DNA of 64,000 nucleotides from Globodera rostochiensis (GCA_018350325.1 JAEVLN010000041.1:186001-250000); one strand, 5' to 3'; positions 35,445-46,179 are shown, counted from the first letter of the stretch. Notes: generated by a model from the sequence alone, not told the origin. Numbers and translations are program-made.

Positions 35445-38189
35445 ATGCTGCAAAATTTTCTGACGGGACAAATTCCGGTGTCCCAGGCCCAACAGCACCA
35501 CCACCAACAGCAGTTAATCCAGCAACAGCTTCAAAAGAGTCAGCAGCAACAAATGCAGAGGCCCAACACGGGGGACAGTCAGCACACTCAGCAGCAACAG
35601 CAGGTTTTGGGGAGGCGAGACGGAAAGGCGTAATTTGGCCTCTTAAGCTCGATGAGTTTATAATTGACGAGATCTTATCTCTGGAGGGCGAACAGCAGGG
35701 TCAGAGGACAAATCACCTCAGGGGACAGGTGAGAGGCTGGGCTGGACACTTTGTTAGGCCAATGCGCCTCGGGGAATGAGTTGTCTGGATTGAGATCCAA
35801 GCCCGATTTTGGTATCGTTGAGGTGCCGAACAGTTACTCTTGCGCGGAGAACCTCCATGCCCAGCCCAGCAGGCCAATCCCGCTGCACACGGCGTGCAGT
35901 CGGGACTCTTCGGTTTGTTTGTCATCGATCGCTTTGCCGAACTCCCCCAACTCAGAACGCCTCCATCCAAAGTGGTTCGCCCGGCTTCCAGACGGCCGGC
36001 GCCGGCTTTGGCCTGTACAGTCCGAAGAATGAATCGGAGTTCCGACAGATCATCTCCAGCAGTGCGCCCACCTCGTGCGACATTGAGTATGTTTGGAGGG
36101 ACTAAAGGGGGAAAAGGAGGAATTGAAGTTGCTGAATGGAGTTGGGAATGGGGAATAACCAGGGGAACCCAACTTTCCATCACTCACTTCGTTCGATGCC
36201 ATTTCTGGGGGGGGGGGGGGAAGGCACTTTCCGTGTGCCGTCTATTCATCCAACCACCGACGTATTCGCCGTGCCCATTTCACAGGAACTTCATCCGCCG
36301 TGGCAATGTGACCAACGCAGCAAATACACCATTTTCAAATGGAGGCGATCAAAACTTAACAGAGGCGGAGATATTCAAAGATCGCCGAAAGAAGGACATT
36401 CACAACATGAGTGAGTTGGGGGGCAGCATTTTTTGTCTTATTCTCTCGATGAAATTCAGTTGAAAGGCGGAGGAGGTACAACATCAACGACAGGATCAAG
36501 GAGTTAGGGCTAATGCTGCCCAAATCAACCTCTGAGTATGTTTGGGAGGATTATCGGCATGAATACCAAAATTCTGCTCATAGAGAGATGAAGCTTAACA
36601 AAGGCACCATTCTAAAGGCTTCCTGTGATTACATTCGCCAGCTTCAAAAGGACAGAGAAATCATGATCAGGTCGGTTGATCAGATTGGGTTAGATCGGTT
36701 CAGACTGGGTTAGATCGGTTGATCAGACTGGGTTAGATCGGTTGATCAGATTGGGTTAGATCGGTTGATCAGATTGGGTTAGTTTGGTTGTCGGTTGATC
36801 AGATTGGGTTAGTTTGGTTGATCAGACTGGGTTAGATCGGTTGATCAGATTGGGTTAGATTGGGTCAGACTGGGTTAGATTAGTTTGGTTGATCAGATTG
36901 GGTTAGTTTGGTTGATCAGACTATGTTAGATCGTTGATTAGATTGGGTTATTTGGTTGATCAGATTGGGTTAGATCGGTTGATCAGATTGGGTTAGTTTG
37001 GTTGATCAGATTGGGTTAGATCGGTTGATCAGATTGGGTTAGTTTGGTTGATCAGATTGGGAGTTTGGTTGATCAGATTGGGTTAGTTTGGTTGATCAGA
37101 TTGGGTTAGATCGGTTGATTAGATTGGGTTGGTTGATCAGATTGGGTTAGATCGGTTTGATCAGATTGGGTTAGTTTTGTTGATCAGATTGGGTTATTTT
37201 GGTTGATCAGAATGGGTTAGTTTGGTTGATCAGACTGGGTTAGTTTTGTTGATCAGACTGGGTTGGTTTCTCTGCAACGCTTTGTATCATTCAACAGACA
37301 GCAACAGCAAAACGCCAGGCTTGAGGATCTGACGCGACAGTACTTTCAACGCATTCAGGTCAGTCCGAAGTTCCTTGAGGCTGTAAATTCCTTTTCTCTG
37401 ATTGCTTCCCTCCCTCCCACTCCATTCCATCGCCCCCTTTTTTAAGGAATTGGAACAACAATTGGAGAAAAACGGTATTAACGTGCCTCCGTCCAACTTG
37501 CCCGTGCTGGGGGCCTTCTCGCCTTCCTCCGGCGGTTCTGTCAGCGGCAACAACAAGTCTATAAAGCAGGAGCCGTTGGAGGATGGCAATTGTCCACAGT
37601 CAGTGTCCTTCTCGCCCTCAAGCACGCCTCAAACGTCAAAGATCGCGACGAGTCTGCAGGACATGCAGATCACCAGTCCTCTGGGCGCCACTCAGCAGCA
37701 CGCCACATTACTGAAAATGTCCCAATCCGGAGCTGCACAGCAAGGCTTTATGATCGAAAGTGCGCCCAGCGACATGGCTAACTATCTCAGTCAGCACCCC
37801 AACGGCAACGGCCTAAACATCTTGCAGCAGCAGCAACAGTCGATGGAATTTGGTGAGGAACAGTTTTGTAGTGGTAGTGACGGTCGACTGCAGTCGGAGG
37901 CCATGCCTTTTTGTTGCCAATTCCAGGCGGTTGCTTGAATTGGCCATCAGCCCAAAGCCAATTGGGCCAGATGTTCAACGCTGTCAACTACGGGGAGCTG
38001 AGCATGGAAGAGTTCCCTTTCCAGGTAGTTTGACTAATTGAAGTCACAGTTAGTGACCGCTTCCTTCAGAACAGGGGACCGCTGCAGGGTCAGGACCCGC
38101 TGATCGGCTCCTCCCTGAACAATCAACTGTCGCCCATCATCCAGTGGGACCAGTCGGGCTTCTCGCCAGGCAACGACACCAACCCATGA
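35445..38189 (+). CDS. hlh-30: HLH-30 / TFEB-family bHLH-zipper transcription factor
   Basis: Eleven exons: 35445..35603, 35648..35728, 35823..35912, 35956..36086, 36286..36410, 36460..36539, 36588..36670, 37298..37358, 37447..37852, 37927..38024, 38070..38189; phases agree, 477 aa. The N-terminus is Gln/His-rich ([18 protein letters not shown]). Exon 2 has an acidic IDEILSLE. Exons 5-7 give the MiT/TFE b[13 protein letters not shown], then [20 protein letters not shown], then [20 protein letters not shown]. Exons 8-9 give the zipper ([25 protein letters not shown]). The rest is Ser/Gln-rich with IKQEPLEDG, a SUMO-type motif. MiT/TFE proteins bind E-box/CLEAR sites and drive lysosome and autophagy genes under TORC1/FLCN control. 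Intron 7 is filled by a minisatellite. The short intron 36540..36587 is open in frame and, if kept, adds 16 residues to the bHLH loop. Confidence 0.96.
36671..37262. repeat. TTGATCAGATTGGGTTAG minisatellite in hlh-30 intron 7
   Basis: About 25 degenerate copies of TTGATCAGATTGGGTTAG followed by ATCGG or TTTGG; unit 22-23 bp. It begins at the donor site itself (GTCGGTTGATCAG) and ends some 35 bases before the acceptor. Confidence 0.95.
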
Positions 38190-38284
38190 GAAGGGATGTT
38201 GTACAAAATATTGAAGCCTCACATTGTTACAACCGTAACCCATCCGCCGATATATCTACAGCAAACATTCAGGGGCAGAAACAT

Positions 38285-38512
38285 TTGAGCATCCCCCTCC
38301 CTCCTATTCCTCCGTTGTGCCACCCCCTACCCCCCCCCCCCCCCCGCCCCCCCTCCGTTGTGCCACCCCCTTCCCCCCCCCCCCCCCTCCTCCGTCGTGC
38401 CACCCCCTTTCTCCTCCCCCCCCTCCGTTGTGCCACCCCCTTTCCCCCCCCCCCCCCCCCCCCCCCCCCTCCTCCGTTGTGCACTCACCCCCCCCCCCCC
38501 CCCCCCCCCTCA
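38285..38512. repeat. C-run / CTCCGTTGTGCCACCCC repeats
   Basis: Five copies of CTCCGTTGTGCCACCCC or close variants, separated by C-runs of up to about 22 bases, immediately 3' of hlh-30. Poly-Pro frames across it are not credible genes. Confidence 0.9.
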
Positions 38513-38889
38513 TTTCCCTTATATTCCTTTGTGAGCCCACCTTGTCAAAACCCTTGAAACTGAATATACAGGTGCGCGACATCATTCACCTCTGCTGTTT
38601 CTCCCACAATCGCTTGCGGTCACTCCCCCACATTATCTTCGTCCATCCAAAGTTGTCCAACCTTCCGCCCGAACAAAACATATTCACTCACATTTATTCA
38701 CCAACGAGGTCTGTCTTAACCCCTTTCTTCCAACTTTTTGTAGTTCCGCTTTTCATTTTCGCCCGTCAGATAGATTTCCCGTGCTATACAAAGAAATCAC
38801 TGTTACATATTTTATCCTGTACATAAAAGAGAGAACAGAGAAAGGAGAGGCGGCTAAAACTAAAGAATATCAAAAAAATAGAATTTACA

Positions 38890-39060
38890 TACAAATCAGG
38901 GCTGTCGATATCGTCTCCTCAAAATACGATACACGATATACGATATTTACGATACACCAAAATACGATACCATTTTTTTAACAATACACGATACGGCCAA
39001 AATTACGATATTTACGAATACGATACGATATTTTTTCTAGCCGTGTTCAAAATTCAAAAA
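38890..39060. repeat. Degenerate TACGATA repeats
   Basis: A cluster of TACGATA, ACACGATA and ATTTACGATA variants over about 140 bp, starting at CAGGGCTGTCGATATCG, which resembles a hAT-type left end. No right end was found. Confidence 0.7.
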
Positions 39061-39239
39061 AAAATGTTTTTCGGTAGAAATTTCCTGTTTTTTTCTTTTT
39101 AATTTTTAAAAAACGCAATGAAAATGCAAAATTTTTTGAGAATTATGCTTTACTTCTTTTACTTCTGCGGGGGGGGGGGGGGGTCTTTTGAACTTTGACT
39201 CAATTTGTTAACAGTTTTTAACCGAAATTTTAAAAATAC

Positions 39240-39560
39240 GGTAGTTCTTAAGGGTTGTAGGCAGGCGCGTATGCAGGGGGCAGGGGTAGGGGCATACCCC
39301 CCCCCCCCCGAAATTTCTTTGAGAAAAAAACATAGGCGGGACCCTTTTGTCCAAAAACTACAATGAATTAGTCGACTTTATGCTTTCAGTGGCGGCCCGT
39401 CGGTGTCGATAGGCGCCGCCGGACGAAATTTGGGGTTTTGTTAAGCAATTTCACCAAAATTTTCGCAAAATTGAGCATTTTCTTCGTAATTTCGGGGAAA
39501 AAATTTATTTACTTAAGAGTGGAGGATGTCCGGCGGCCTTTTTTTGTGCGCATGCGCATT
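39240..39560. repeat. Fragment of MITE-type repeat
   Basis: GCAGGCGCGTATGCAGGGGG, C-run, GAAATTTCTTTGAGAAAAA and the GATAGGCGCCGCCGG palindrome, the same parts seen in the complete MITEs of this window, but without matching ends or target duplication. Confidence 0.6.
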
Positions 39561-39569
39561 TTAATTTAG

Positions 39570-40460
39570 AAAACGTTTCGACACTGGACATTTCGACACT
39601 AGTTTTAAAAGTTGCCAAAAGAGTCCTTTATAGAGAATCTGACCTCAATTTCGACCGATTTCGAACCCGGACTCGAACTTTTTTTTGCAGAATCACTCAA
39701 TAAGCACAAAAAATTACAACAAAAAGGCAAGTACGTTTCCGTGTCCGGTCGACAGTAAGTAATTTCGACAGTGGGTAATTTCGACAGTAAAATTCGACAG
39801 TGGTCATTTTCGACAGTGGATAATTTCGACAGTAAAATTCGACAGTGGTCATTTTCGACAGTGGATAATTTCGACAGTAAAATTCGCGGTACACATCGGT
39901 TCAGTGCCCACGGTTCAGTGCCGGACGGTTCAGTGCCGCACGGTTCAGTGCCAGCGATTGAAAGTCTATAAATTTTTTTAAACTCAACCAAATCAAACAA
40001 TTAAGATGTCATTGGAAAGCTTAACCTTTTAAAAGCTATTGTTAAGCCAACGCTAATCAATTAAAAAATTTGTAAAAAAGTTATTGCAATAAAACTGATG
40101 AAAAGCCCTGATTTTGGGTGTTTTTCACGTTGAACTTCTTAAAAACGAATTGAACCGGCTTGGCTTTTTTTTGTACGATACTTCTCATTTAGAGCTTTCC
40201 AATGACATCTTGATTGTTTGATTTGGTTGAGTTTAAAAACAGTTATAGACTTTTTAAGTGCTGGCACTGAACCGTGCGGCACTGAACCGATCGCCGCCGT
40301 AAAATTCGACAGTGGTCATTTTCGACAGTGGATAATTTCGACAGTGAACTATTTTTATTTTATTTTACCGTTTTTCACCACTTCCGACAGTGAGTACTTT
40401 CGACAAAGGGTAATTTCGACAGTAAACTATTCTTCCAACTTTGACTGTCTTAATGGGTAA
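39570..40460. repeat. Inverted-repeat element with TTTCGACAGT and TTCAGTGCC arrays
   Basis: Tandem AATTTCGACAGT and TCATTTTCGACAGTGG units occur at 39749-39890 and 40297-40450. Four TTCAGTGCC units at 39900-39952 are answered by inverted GGCACTGAACCG units at 40264-40288. Between them the sequences around 39960-40020 and 40200-40260 (AACTCAACCAAATCAAACAA, and its reverse complement) form hairpin arms. No coding frame is supported. Confidence 0.85.
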
Positions 40461-40566
40461 TTTCGACAGTAACCATAAATTTTAAAATACAAATCAAAAT
40501 CATGTCCGGTAATTTCGACAGTACAAAAAATATATAGTGCATATTGCAGTATTCCGAACATAGTAA

Positions 40567-41232
40567 TTGGCTCCATGACATTTCCTCAGTGGACATTTCC
40601 GCAGTGGACATTTCCTCAGTGGACATTTCCTCAGTGCCATTTTTAAATTTTTATCTATTTTTTGCCAATCTACAGTATTTAAATACTGAATAAGATTGAA
40701 TATGCATTTTAATATGCATTTTCAAAACTATGCATTGAAGAAAACTACTTGAAGAAAATAAACGAAAAATTTACATTTTTATGTGACCAAAAATTTTCAG
40801 AAAAAACTTGGTCCTGGCGCCGGGCTAGGGTATAAGTAAAATCAGGAGTCCAGGTTTTTTAGGGCCAAAAGATTTTTTGCAGTATAAAAAAACGAAAATA
40901 CTTCTTATTAAGAATTTTTGTACTTAGGCCTGCTATTTTTAGGTAAATTCCTATTTTTTCTGCAAGCTTAGTTCGTTTGGCTTTACACTCTAACACTTTC
41001 TTTTAGGATTATATTCTTCTTAGTACTTTTGTTTTTTCATTTTACGCTTGTAGCTTTTTAAAATAAATTTCAACAGCTAATCAATGACTGATTATCTATT
41101 AATAAATTTTTGATGTTACATAAATACTGTAGATTGGCAAAAAATAGAAAAAAATTTAAAAATGGCACTGCGGAAGTGTCCACTGAGGAAATGTCCACTG
41201 CGGAAATGTCCACTGAGGAAATGGGTAGTCAC
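40567..41232. repeat. Inverted-repeat element with CATTTCCTCAGTGGA arms
   Basis: The left arm (40576-40680) has four 15-mers such as GGACATTTCCTCAGT and then AATCTACAGTA. The right arm (41128-41232) is the reverse complement in the same order, starting TACTGTAGATT and ending with CACTGAGGAAATG units. The AT-rich core of about 450 bp has no supported gene. Confidence 0.9.
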
Positions 41233-41298
41233 CTAGTAATTGGTTTGCCTTTTTGCCCGAGTGAGATGGCTCTTGTGCGTTTCAATGAAACAAAGTAT

Positions 41299-41525
41299 TT
41301 GCATAATTTTGTCAAGTTTGAGCGGCTATAACTTTCTTCAAAATGGGGTTCGCGGCAAAATTTTAGCAGATTCGTGCTCAGCTCGATGAGACGAATCGAT
41401 TGGTATATAAAAAAAGCATTTTAGCAAGAACCAAAACCGCATTTTTATTGGAAAAATGTCCATAAATCTTTTACTTCTTCTTAAAAAAATCGGTAGGTCC
41501 TAAAAATAATTGGCATTCACGATTA
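41299..41525. repeat. Left fragment of the 316-bp satellite
   Basis: TATTTGCATAATTTTGTCAA through GGCATTCACGATTA matches the satellite monomer found right of the LTR element, with a few differences (AAGTTTGAGC for AACTTTGAGC, one missing A, and TTTTAGCAAG for TTTTCAGCAAG). It is the array edge cut off by the retrotransposon. Confidence 0.95.
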
Positions 41526-41766
41526 TGTTGTGTATTTAACAGTTTATATTTAGAATAAAAGAATAAAGGAACAAAAAGAATGCGATGTCAAATGTGGGAG
41601 TCAAGTGAGGAATGAAAGTGAATGGAAGAAATGAGACAGCGCTATAGAAAGCGCCTCAGTATTTATGGAATGGATTGGTCAGTGATGGTCAGACAACTAA
41701 TCGATAGGTGAACCGAGGGAAAAGGGAAAGAGAGAAGTGAGTCAGTGCGAAGGCACATACTCAACA
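41526..41766 (-). repeat. 3' LTR
   Basis: 241 bp beginning TGTTGTGTATTTAACAG and ending ATACTCAACA in plus-strand reading. By eye it is identical to the LTR at 46197-46437. Confidence 0.97.
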
Positions 41767-41782
41767 CCTCCCCCTTTAAAAT
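41767..41782 (-). other. Polypurine tract of the LTR element
   Basis: On the minus strand the bases directly before the 3' LTR read AAAGGGGGAGG, a standard plus-strand primer for Ty3-type reverse transcription. Confidence 0.8.
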
Positions 41783-41815
41783 TTGCGGGAATGTCCGATC
41801 GGGAAACCCGTTCGA

Positions 41816-44800
41816 TCACAAGTGCATCCGTTGCACCGGATTCCGATGACGTGTCGAACGTCGGACCTCCTGCTGTTCCTCCGGTTCGTGTCTGTGAGGC
41901 AGATTGGTCTCGAAGCGCACTTTTCTCGGTGTTGTCTGGTGTTGGGGTGGTTCTTCCTGAATTGGGGATGGTTGGCGCTCCGGTGAAGGCGTTCGAGGGA
42001 TTTGTTGTTGTTCGGGCCTTTCCTGGTAAGGGATGGGCTGCGACAGCCGCATTTGGTTTGAATGGCGCGTCACTGTAGCGCGCAAATCTTGGGCCCAAAC
42101 TTTCCAAACCACTCCGGAGCCTCCGACAACTTCACCCGGCAGCCACATTCGTTTGTTCTGCCGGTAGTTGAGGAAGAGCACCCGATCGCCGATGTTGAAA
42201 GGCCGTTGGTGCGTGCCGTGACGTCGGTCAAATTGTCGGCACATTCGGTTTCGGTCCTGATGAAATTTATCGCCCTTTTGTACCCCACTACCTGGCTTGA
42301 CCAGTGACAAAACGGTGCGGATGGGTCGCCCTAGGAAGAGTTCGGCAGGAGTTCTCCCTCGGAGGACTTCGCTTGGTGTACTCCGGTAGGCCAGAAGCGA
42401 ATTCTGCACCCACTCCTTGTCGTCCCGGGCACATTTCCTCATCTGCCGCTTGAGAATGTCGACGAAGCGTTCCGCTTGGCCGTTGCTCTGTGGGTGGAAA
42501 GGCGGAGCGAATGTTTGTTTGATGCCTTTGCTTCTGCAGAAATGGGACAGTTCACTGGATTTGAAAGGGGGACCATTATCCGAAACGATTTCTTTTGGAA
42601 ATCCGTAGCGCGAAAAGAGCCACGTGAGCTGTGTGATCAGGAATGGCGCTGAAGTGGCATTCATCTTGATCACTTCCGGCCATTTTCTGTGTGCGTCCAA
42701 GACCACCAAATATTTGAATCCGTCGCTGCAGGGGCCGGCGAAGTCCATGTGCAGTCGTTCGTAGACTGCTCCTGCCGATGGCCACGGCCGAAGAGGGACT
42801 TTTGGCGGCGCTTTCGCTGCAAACGCACAGTCGGGACAGTTTCGCACCCACCGTTCAATGTCGGTAGTGATTCGGGGCCAGTAGACAAACTGGCGCGCGA
42901 GGCTTTTCATGCGCACCATGCCCGGGTGGGTGAAGTGCAGGGCCGTGAGGATCCGTTGTCGCAACTCCGTAGGGATGATGACTCGGTCGCCGAAAAGCAG
43001 ACATCCTTTGACTTCGGAGAGTTTGCTGCGGTGGACGAAGAACGCAGAAAGCGGCGATGACGCGGCTTCCTTTGGCCAATGTGTTCGGCAGTGTTGCAGA
43101 ACCTGGCAGAGCGTTTCGTCGTTTGCCGTGCATGCTGCAATTTCGTCCGCGACGACAGGCAGCTGGTCGATGTTTGCCTGAAAAACGTACTCGACGGCGC
43201 CAGCACTGGGATAGGGCTCGTCGTCATCTGAAAGGGATGGCGCATTTGAGTGGGTTGAGGCGATGACACGCTCGTCGCCGTTTGCGTCCCGCCGTGCCGC
43301 GATGAGCCTGGACAACATGTCTATAGGAATCCCCGTTTTTGACCCAAAAATTGAAATTAGGGGTTTGTGATCCGTGAGCAGGGTGAATGAGCGGCCGTAC
43401 AGCATGCGATGGAATTTCTGGACCGCAAACACGAGGCCCAACGCCTCTTTTTCGATTTGGGAATAGTTTACCTCGGCCGGCGTTAACGACCGGGAGGCAT
43501 GCTCCACTACCTTCTCACTTCCGTTGTTGAACGTGTGGGAAATGGTTGCACCAATTCCGTCTTTGCTCGCATCTGCTGCGACCGTGATTGGCTTGTCCGG
43601 ATCGTAGTGTGTCAACAGCAGCTCTGATTGGAGGATCTGCTTTGCCGTATCGAAGGCGTGTTGTTGAGCGGGTCCCCAATGCCACGAGACGTCCTTTTTG
43701 AGGAGTTCGTCCAATGGGGTTCGAATCTCCCGCATCTGTTTTACGAAACGGGAATAGTAATTGATCGCACCCAGGAAGGAGCGAAGAGTCTGCGCGTTTG
43801 TTGGGGCGGGCATTGATTCGATCGCCGCTGAGCGTGCTGGGTCCAGGCGGATGCCGTCCGCTGAGACGATGTGCCCCAGGAATTTGAGCTGTTCGCACAT
43901 GAATTTGCATTTGCTCAGCCTGACCCGGAGACCCCACTCTTGCAGTCTGCTGAAAAATGTGCGCAGAGTGCTGCAATGGTCCTGGTGGTTTGCTGAAGCG
44001 ACCACAAAGTCGTCTAAATAAACGAAAACGCCGGGGAGGCCGGCAATTAACTCGTCCATTAACTTCTGAAAAATTGACGGTGCCGATTTGACCCCGAATG
44101 GTAATCGTTGATACTGGAACAGACCCCGATGGGTGTTCAAACCGACCAGGTGTTTCGACGGTTCGTCCAACTCCACCTGAAGATAGGCATCTTTGAAGTC
44201 GATTTGGCCGAAAATGGACGCGCCGCGGATGGCATTGAATATGTCCTCGGGCCTCGGCAAGGGATGACGGTTCAACTCCAGCCGGTCGTTCAGCCCAGTT
44301 GAAAAGTCGATGCAGACGCGAATTTCGCCTGATTTCTTCTTCACGGCGACGATCGGTGCCGCCCATTGACTGTAATCGATTTGTTTTATTGCCCCTATCT
44401 CCAACAAACGGTCCAATTCCGCGTCAACTGCCTCACGGGCGCCGTGTGGTACGGGCCGTGCCCTGCAGAATACCGGCTGTGCGCCACTCTGTAGGTAGAG
44501 ATGGGCCTTCATTTTGTTGCAGTGGCCTAAACCGGGGCTGAAAGCGATTGGGAATTCACGTTTCAGCAGCGCTGTGAGCTCGTCTGCTGATGTTGGCGCT
44601 GACCATGTGGCCAAGACTGGTGGCGTAGTTTCGAACTCCAGTGTTGTTGCAATCGGTCGTCGCAATTTGGATTCAAACGCGCGGATCCAAGGAAGTCCGA
44701 AGAGGTTGAGGACTCCATCCGGTGAAACGTAGCATTGGAGCTTGATGGTAACGCCGGCGTAAGTCACATCGCAGTTGAATGAACCTGTCAACTCGAATTT

Positions 44801-45229
44801 GTGACCTGAATATGATTTGCCTTGGGACTTCCCTGTGCTGAGAGGGGGTTTGCCTATCTTTTCCCAAAGTTGTGTTTGGATTATGGTAATCCGTGACCCG
44901 GTATCAATTGTGAGCGAAACCGGCCTGGCGTTGATCAAACAGTCCAATGTCAACCATGAATCCGTGTTGCCGTCCACACTAAGCACGGACATTGAACCGC
45001 GCTTTTGAATGGTGTCGCCTCTGGCGTAGTTGTTGCCGACCCGGCAGTGTTTTTCGACGTGTCCCCGGCGACTCCATTTGGCACCTGGAGGGCGCTTGCT
45101 GCACTCGCTCATCCAGTGCATTTGGTTGCACCACCTGCAAGGAGATGGTGGAGTCGGCCGGCTGCCTTGGTGTGTGCGCGACTGAGTGCTGTTGGAGCGC
45201 GTTGGGCTGCGGCTCTGTCCTCGGGACAA
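41816..45229 (-). CDS. Retrotransposon Pol polyprotein (Ty3/gypsy type)
   Basis: An uninterrupted frame of 1137 codons. In order: a zinc-knuckle-like Cys/His cluster (CRWCNQMHW and VEKHC, residues 31-62); aspartic protease active site IDTGS (about 107-111); reverse transcriptase with RVCIDF and catalytic YLDDF (about 404); RNase H with VAADASKDG (about 550); an integrase zinc finger with HFTHPGM and CPDC (about 775-805); integrase core with MDFAGP, SDNGPPF and NGQAERF; and an Arg/Pro-rich tail. All catalytic motifs look intact. The frame starts without ATG, as expected for a domain reached by frameshift, readthrough or splicing from gag. It differs in frame from the upstream gag, which ends 51 bases before it. 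No broken residues were noticed. Confidence 0.95.
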   Translation of the reverse strand: MSRGQSRSPTRSNSTQSRTHQGSRPTPPSPCRWCNQMHWMSECSKRPPGAKWSRRGHVEKHCRVGNNYARGDTIQKRGSMSVLSVDGNTDSWLTLDCLINARPVSLTIDTGSRITIIQTQLWEKIGKPPLSTGKSQGKSYSGHKFELTGSFNCDVTYAGVTIKLQCYVSPDGVLNLFGLPWIRAFESKLRRPIATTLEFETTPPVLATWSAPTSADELTALLKREFPIAFSPGLGHCNKMKAHLYLQSGAQPVFCRARPVPHGAREAVDAELDRLLEIGAIKQIDYSQWAAPIVAVKKKSGEIRVCIDFSTGLNDRLELNRHPLPRPEDIFNAIRGASIFGQIDFKDAYLQVELDEPSKHLVGLNTHRGLFQYQRLPFGVKSAPSIFQKLMDELIAGLPGVFVYLDDFVVASANHQDHCSTLRTFFSRLQEWGLRVRLSKCKFMCEQLKFLGHIVSADGIRLDPARSAAIESMPAPTNAQTLRSFLGAINYYSRFVKQMREIRTPLDELLKKDVSWHWGPAQQHAFDTAKQILQSELLLTHYDPDKPITVAADASKDGIGATISHTFNNGSEKVVEHASRSLTPAEVNYSQIEKEALGLVFAVQKFHRMLYGRSFTLLTDHKPLISIFGSKTGIPIDMLSRLIAARRDANGDERVIASTHSNAPSLSDDDEPYPSAGAVEYVFQANIDQLPVVADEIAACTANDETLCQVLQHCRTHWPKEAASSPLSAFFVHRSKLSEVKGCLLFGDRVIIPTELRQRILTALHFTHPGMVRMKSLARQFVYWPRITTDIERWVRNCPDCAFAAKAPPKVPLRPWPSAGAVYERLHMDFAGPCSDGFKYLVVLDAHRKWPEVIKMNATSAPFLITQLTWLFSRYGFPKEIVSDNGPPFKSSELSHFCRSKGIKQTFAPPFHPQSNGQAERFVDILKRQMRKCARDDKEWVQNSLLAYRSTPSEVLRGRTPAELFLGRPIRTVLSLVKPGSGVQKGDKFHQDRNRMCRQFDRRHGTHQRPFNIGDRVLFLNYRQNKRMWLPGEVVGGSGVVWKVWAQDLRATVTRHSNQMRLSQPIPYQERPEQQQIPRTPSPERQPSPIQEEPPQHQTTPRKVRFETNLPHRHEPEEQQEVRRSTRHRNPVQRMHL

Positions 45230-45279
45230 AGGGCGCCTTGGTCGTTCGGTGATGCGCTGTGGTTTGACTGAAATGGAAT

Positions 45280-45723
45280 TTATGTTTGGGCCAAAATCGG
45301 CGATTGGTGATCTGCTTTTGTGAGCTGGAAAGCCTCAAAACGACGCACAAATAATGATTTAGTTCCACAAAACAATTTTCCCAAATTCGTGACGGTGTCT
45401 TTGAAAGAAATTTGAGTCGGTTTTTGGGGAAGGATCCCTTCCGTGTACCTGACATATTCCTGAGAGCCTAACTTGCCAATGAGCAGGCGTACTTTCATTT
45501 CGTCCGGGAGGTTCTGTCCGTCACGCTCAATGTACGGTCCGTACCGCTCGAACCAGGCGGTGAACGTGCGGTCTGTCTCTGAATCGTAAGAGAATTCCGC
45601 AATCTGCGTATTAATGGTCGCGAAAAGCTCGGAATGCTGCTTCTCAGCGTTTCCGCCATTGATAGCATTGAGTGCTTGTGTCAATTGTTGTAGAATATGA
45701 GCCAAATTGACTTGTTCGCCCAT
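45280..45723 (-). CDS. Retrotransposon Gag
   Basis: 147 codons from ATG (MGEQVNLAHILQQLTQALNA). The central part with FTAWFERYGPYIER and LPDEMKVRLLIGKLG is typical of Ty3/gypsy capsid domains in nematodes. It lacks a zinc knuckle; that motif lies at the start of the pol frame. The stop is followed by AAATTCCATTTCAG on the coding strand, which looks like a nematode splice acceptor. Confidence 0.85.
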   Translation of the reverse strand: MGEQVNLAHILQQLTQALNAINGGNAEKQHSELFATINTQIAEFSYDSETDRTFTAWFERYGPYIERDGQNLPDEMKVRLLIGKLGSQEYVRYTEGILPQKPTQISFKDTVTNLGKLFCGTKSLFVRRFEAFQLTKADHQSPILAQT

Positions 45724-46179
45724 TTTGTAGGGGATTTAAAGCGATGGACAGTGAATTTGAGACGAAGCGGACAAAGAAAGTTTTGGTTTGACCGTCAGCA
45801 AGGGAATTTGTTTGTTTGTGATTGATTTATTGGCATTGCTCAGACCGGTGATGAGTGTGAGGGCGAATGACTGATGATTGATGCTTCCTTCCGGCCCTTA
45901 GAGTTTGGAATTTGCGCAACGGGACGCAGTGACTTGTGTGTTCCCACGAAGCGTCTTTCCTTCCCAGGGGTGATCCTAGAGGACGGCTTTGCGACGTGGG
46001 ATGCCCTGGGAGGCTTCTCCGCACTGTTTACGAAAGCGGTCTACTTAATTCGACTTATCGATCAGTGCGAATGTGTTACGGGTGAAGGTGGGCTCGGTTG
46101 GACAATTTGAGAAAATTAAATTGTCACGAGATTCGGCTGAGACTGCCAATTGGTTTTGTTTTGTGAAATAAAGCCTATG

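Noticed and set aside
36135..36463. Alternative frames through hlh-30 exons 3-5
   Set aside because: They lose the family match; the spliced model keeps phase and homology throughout.
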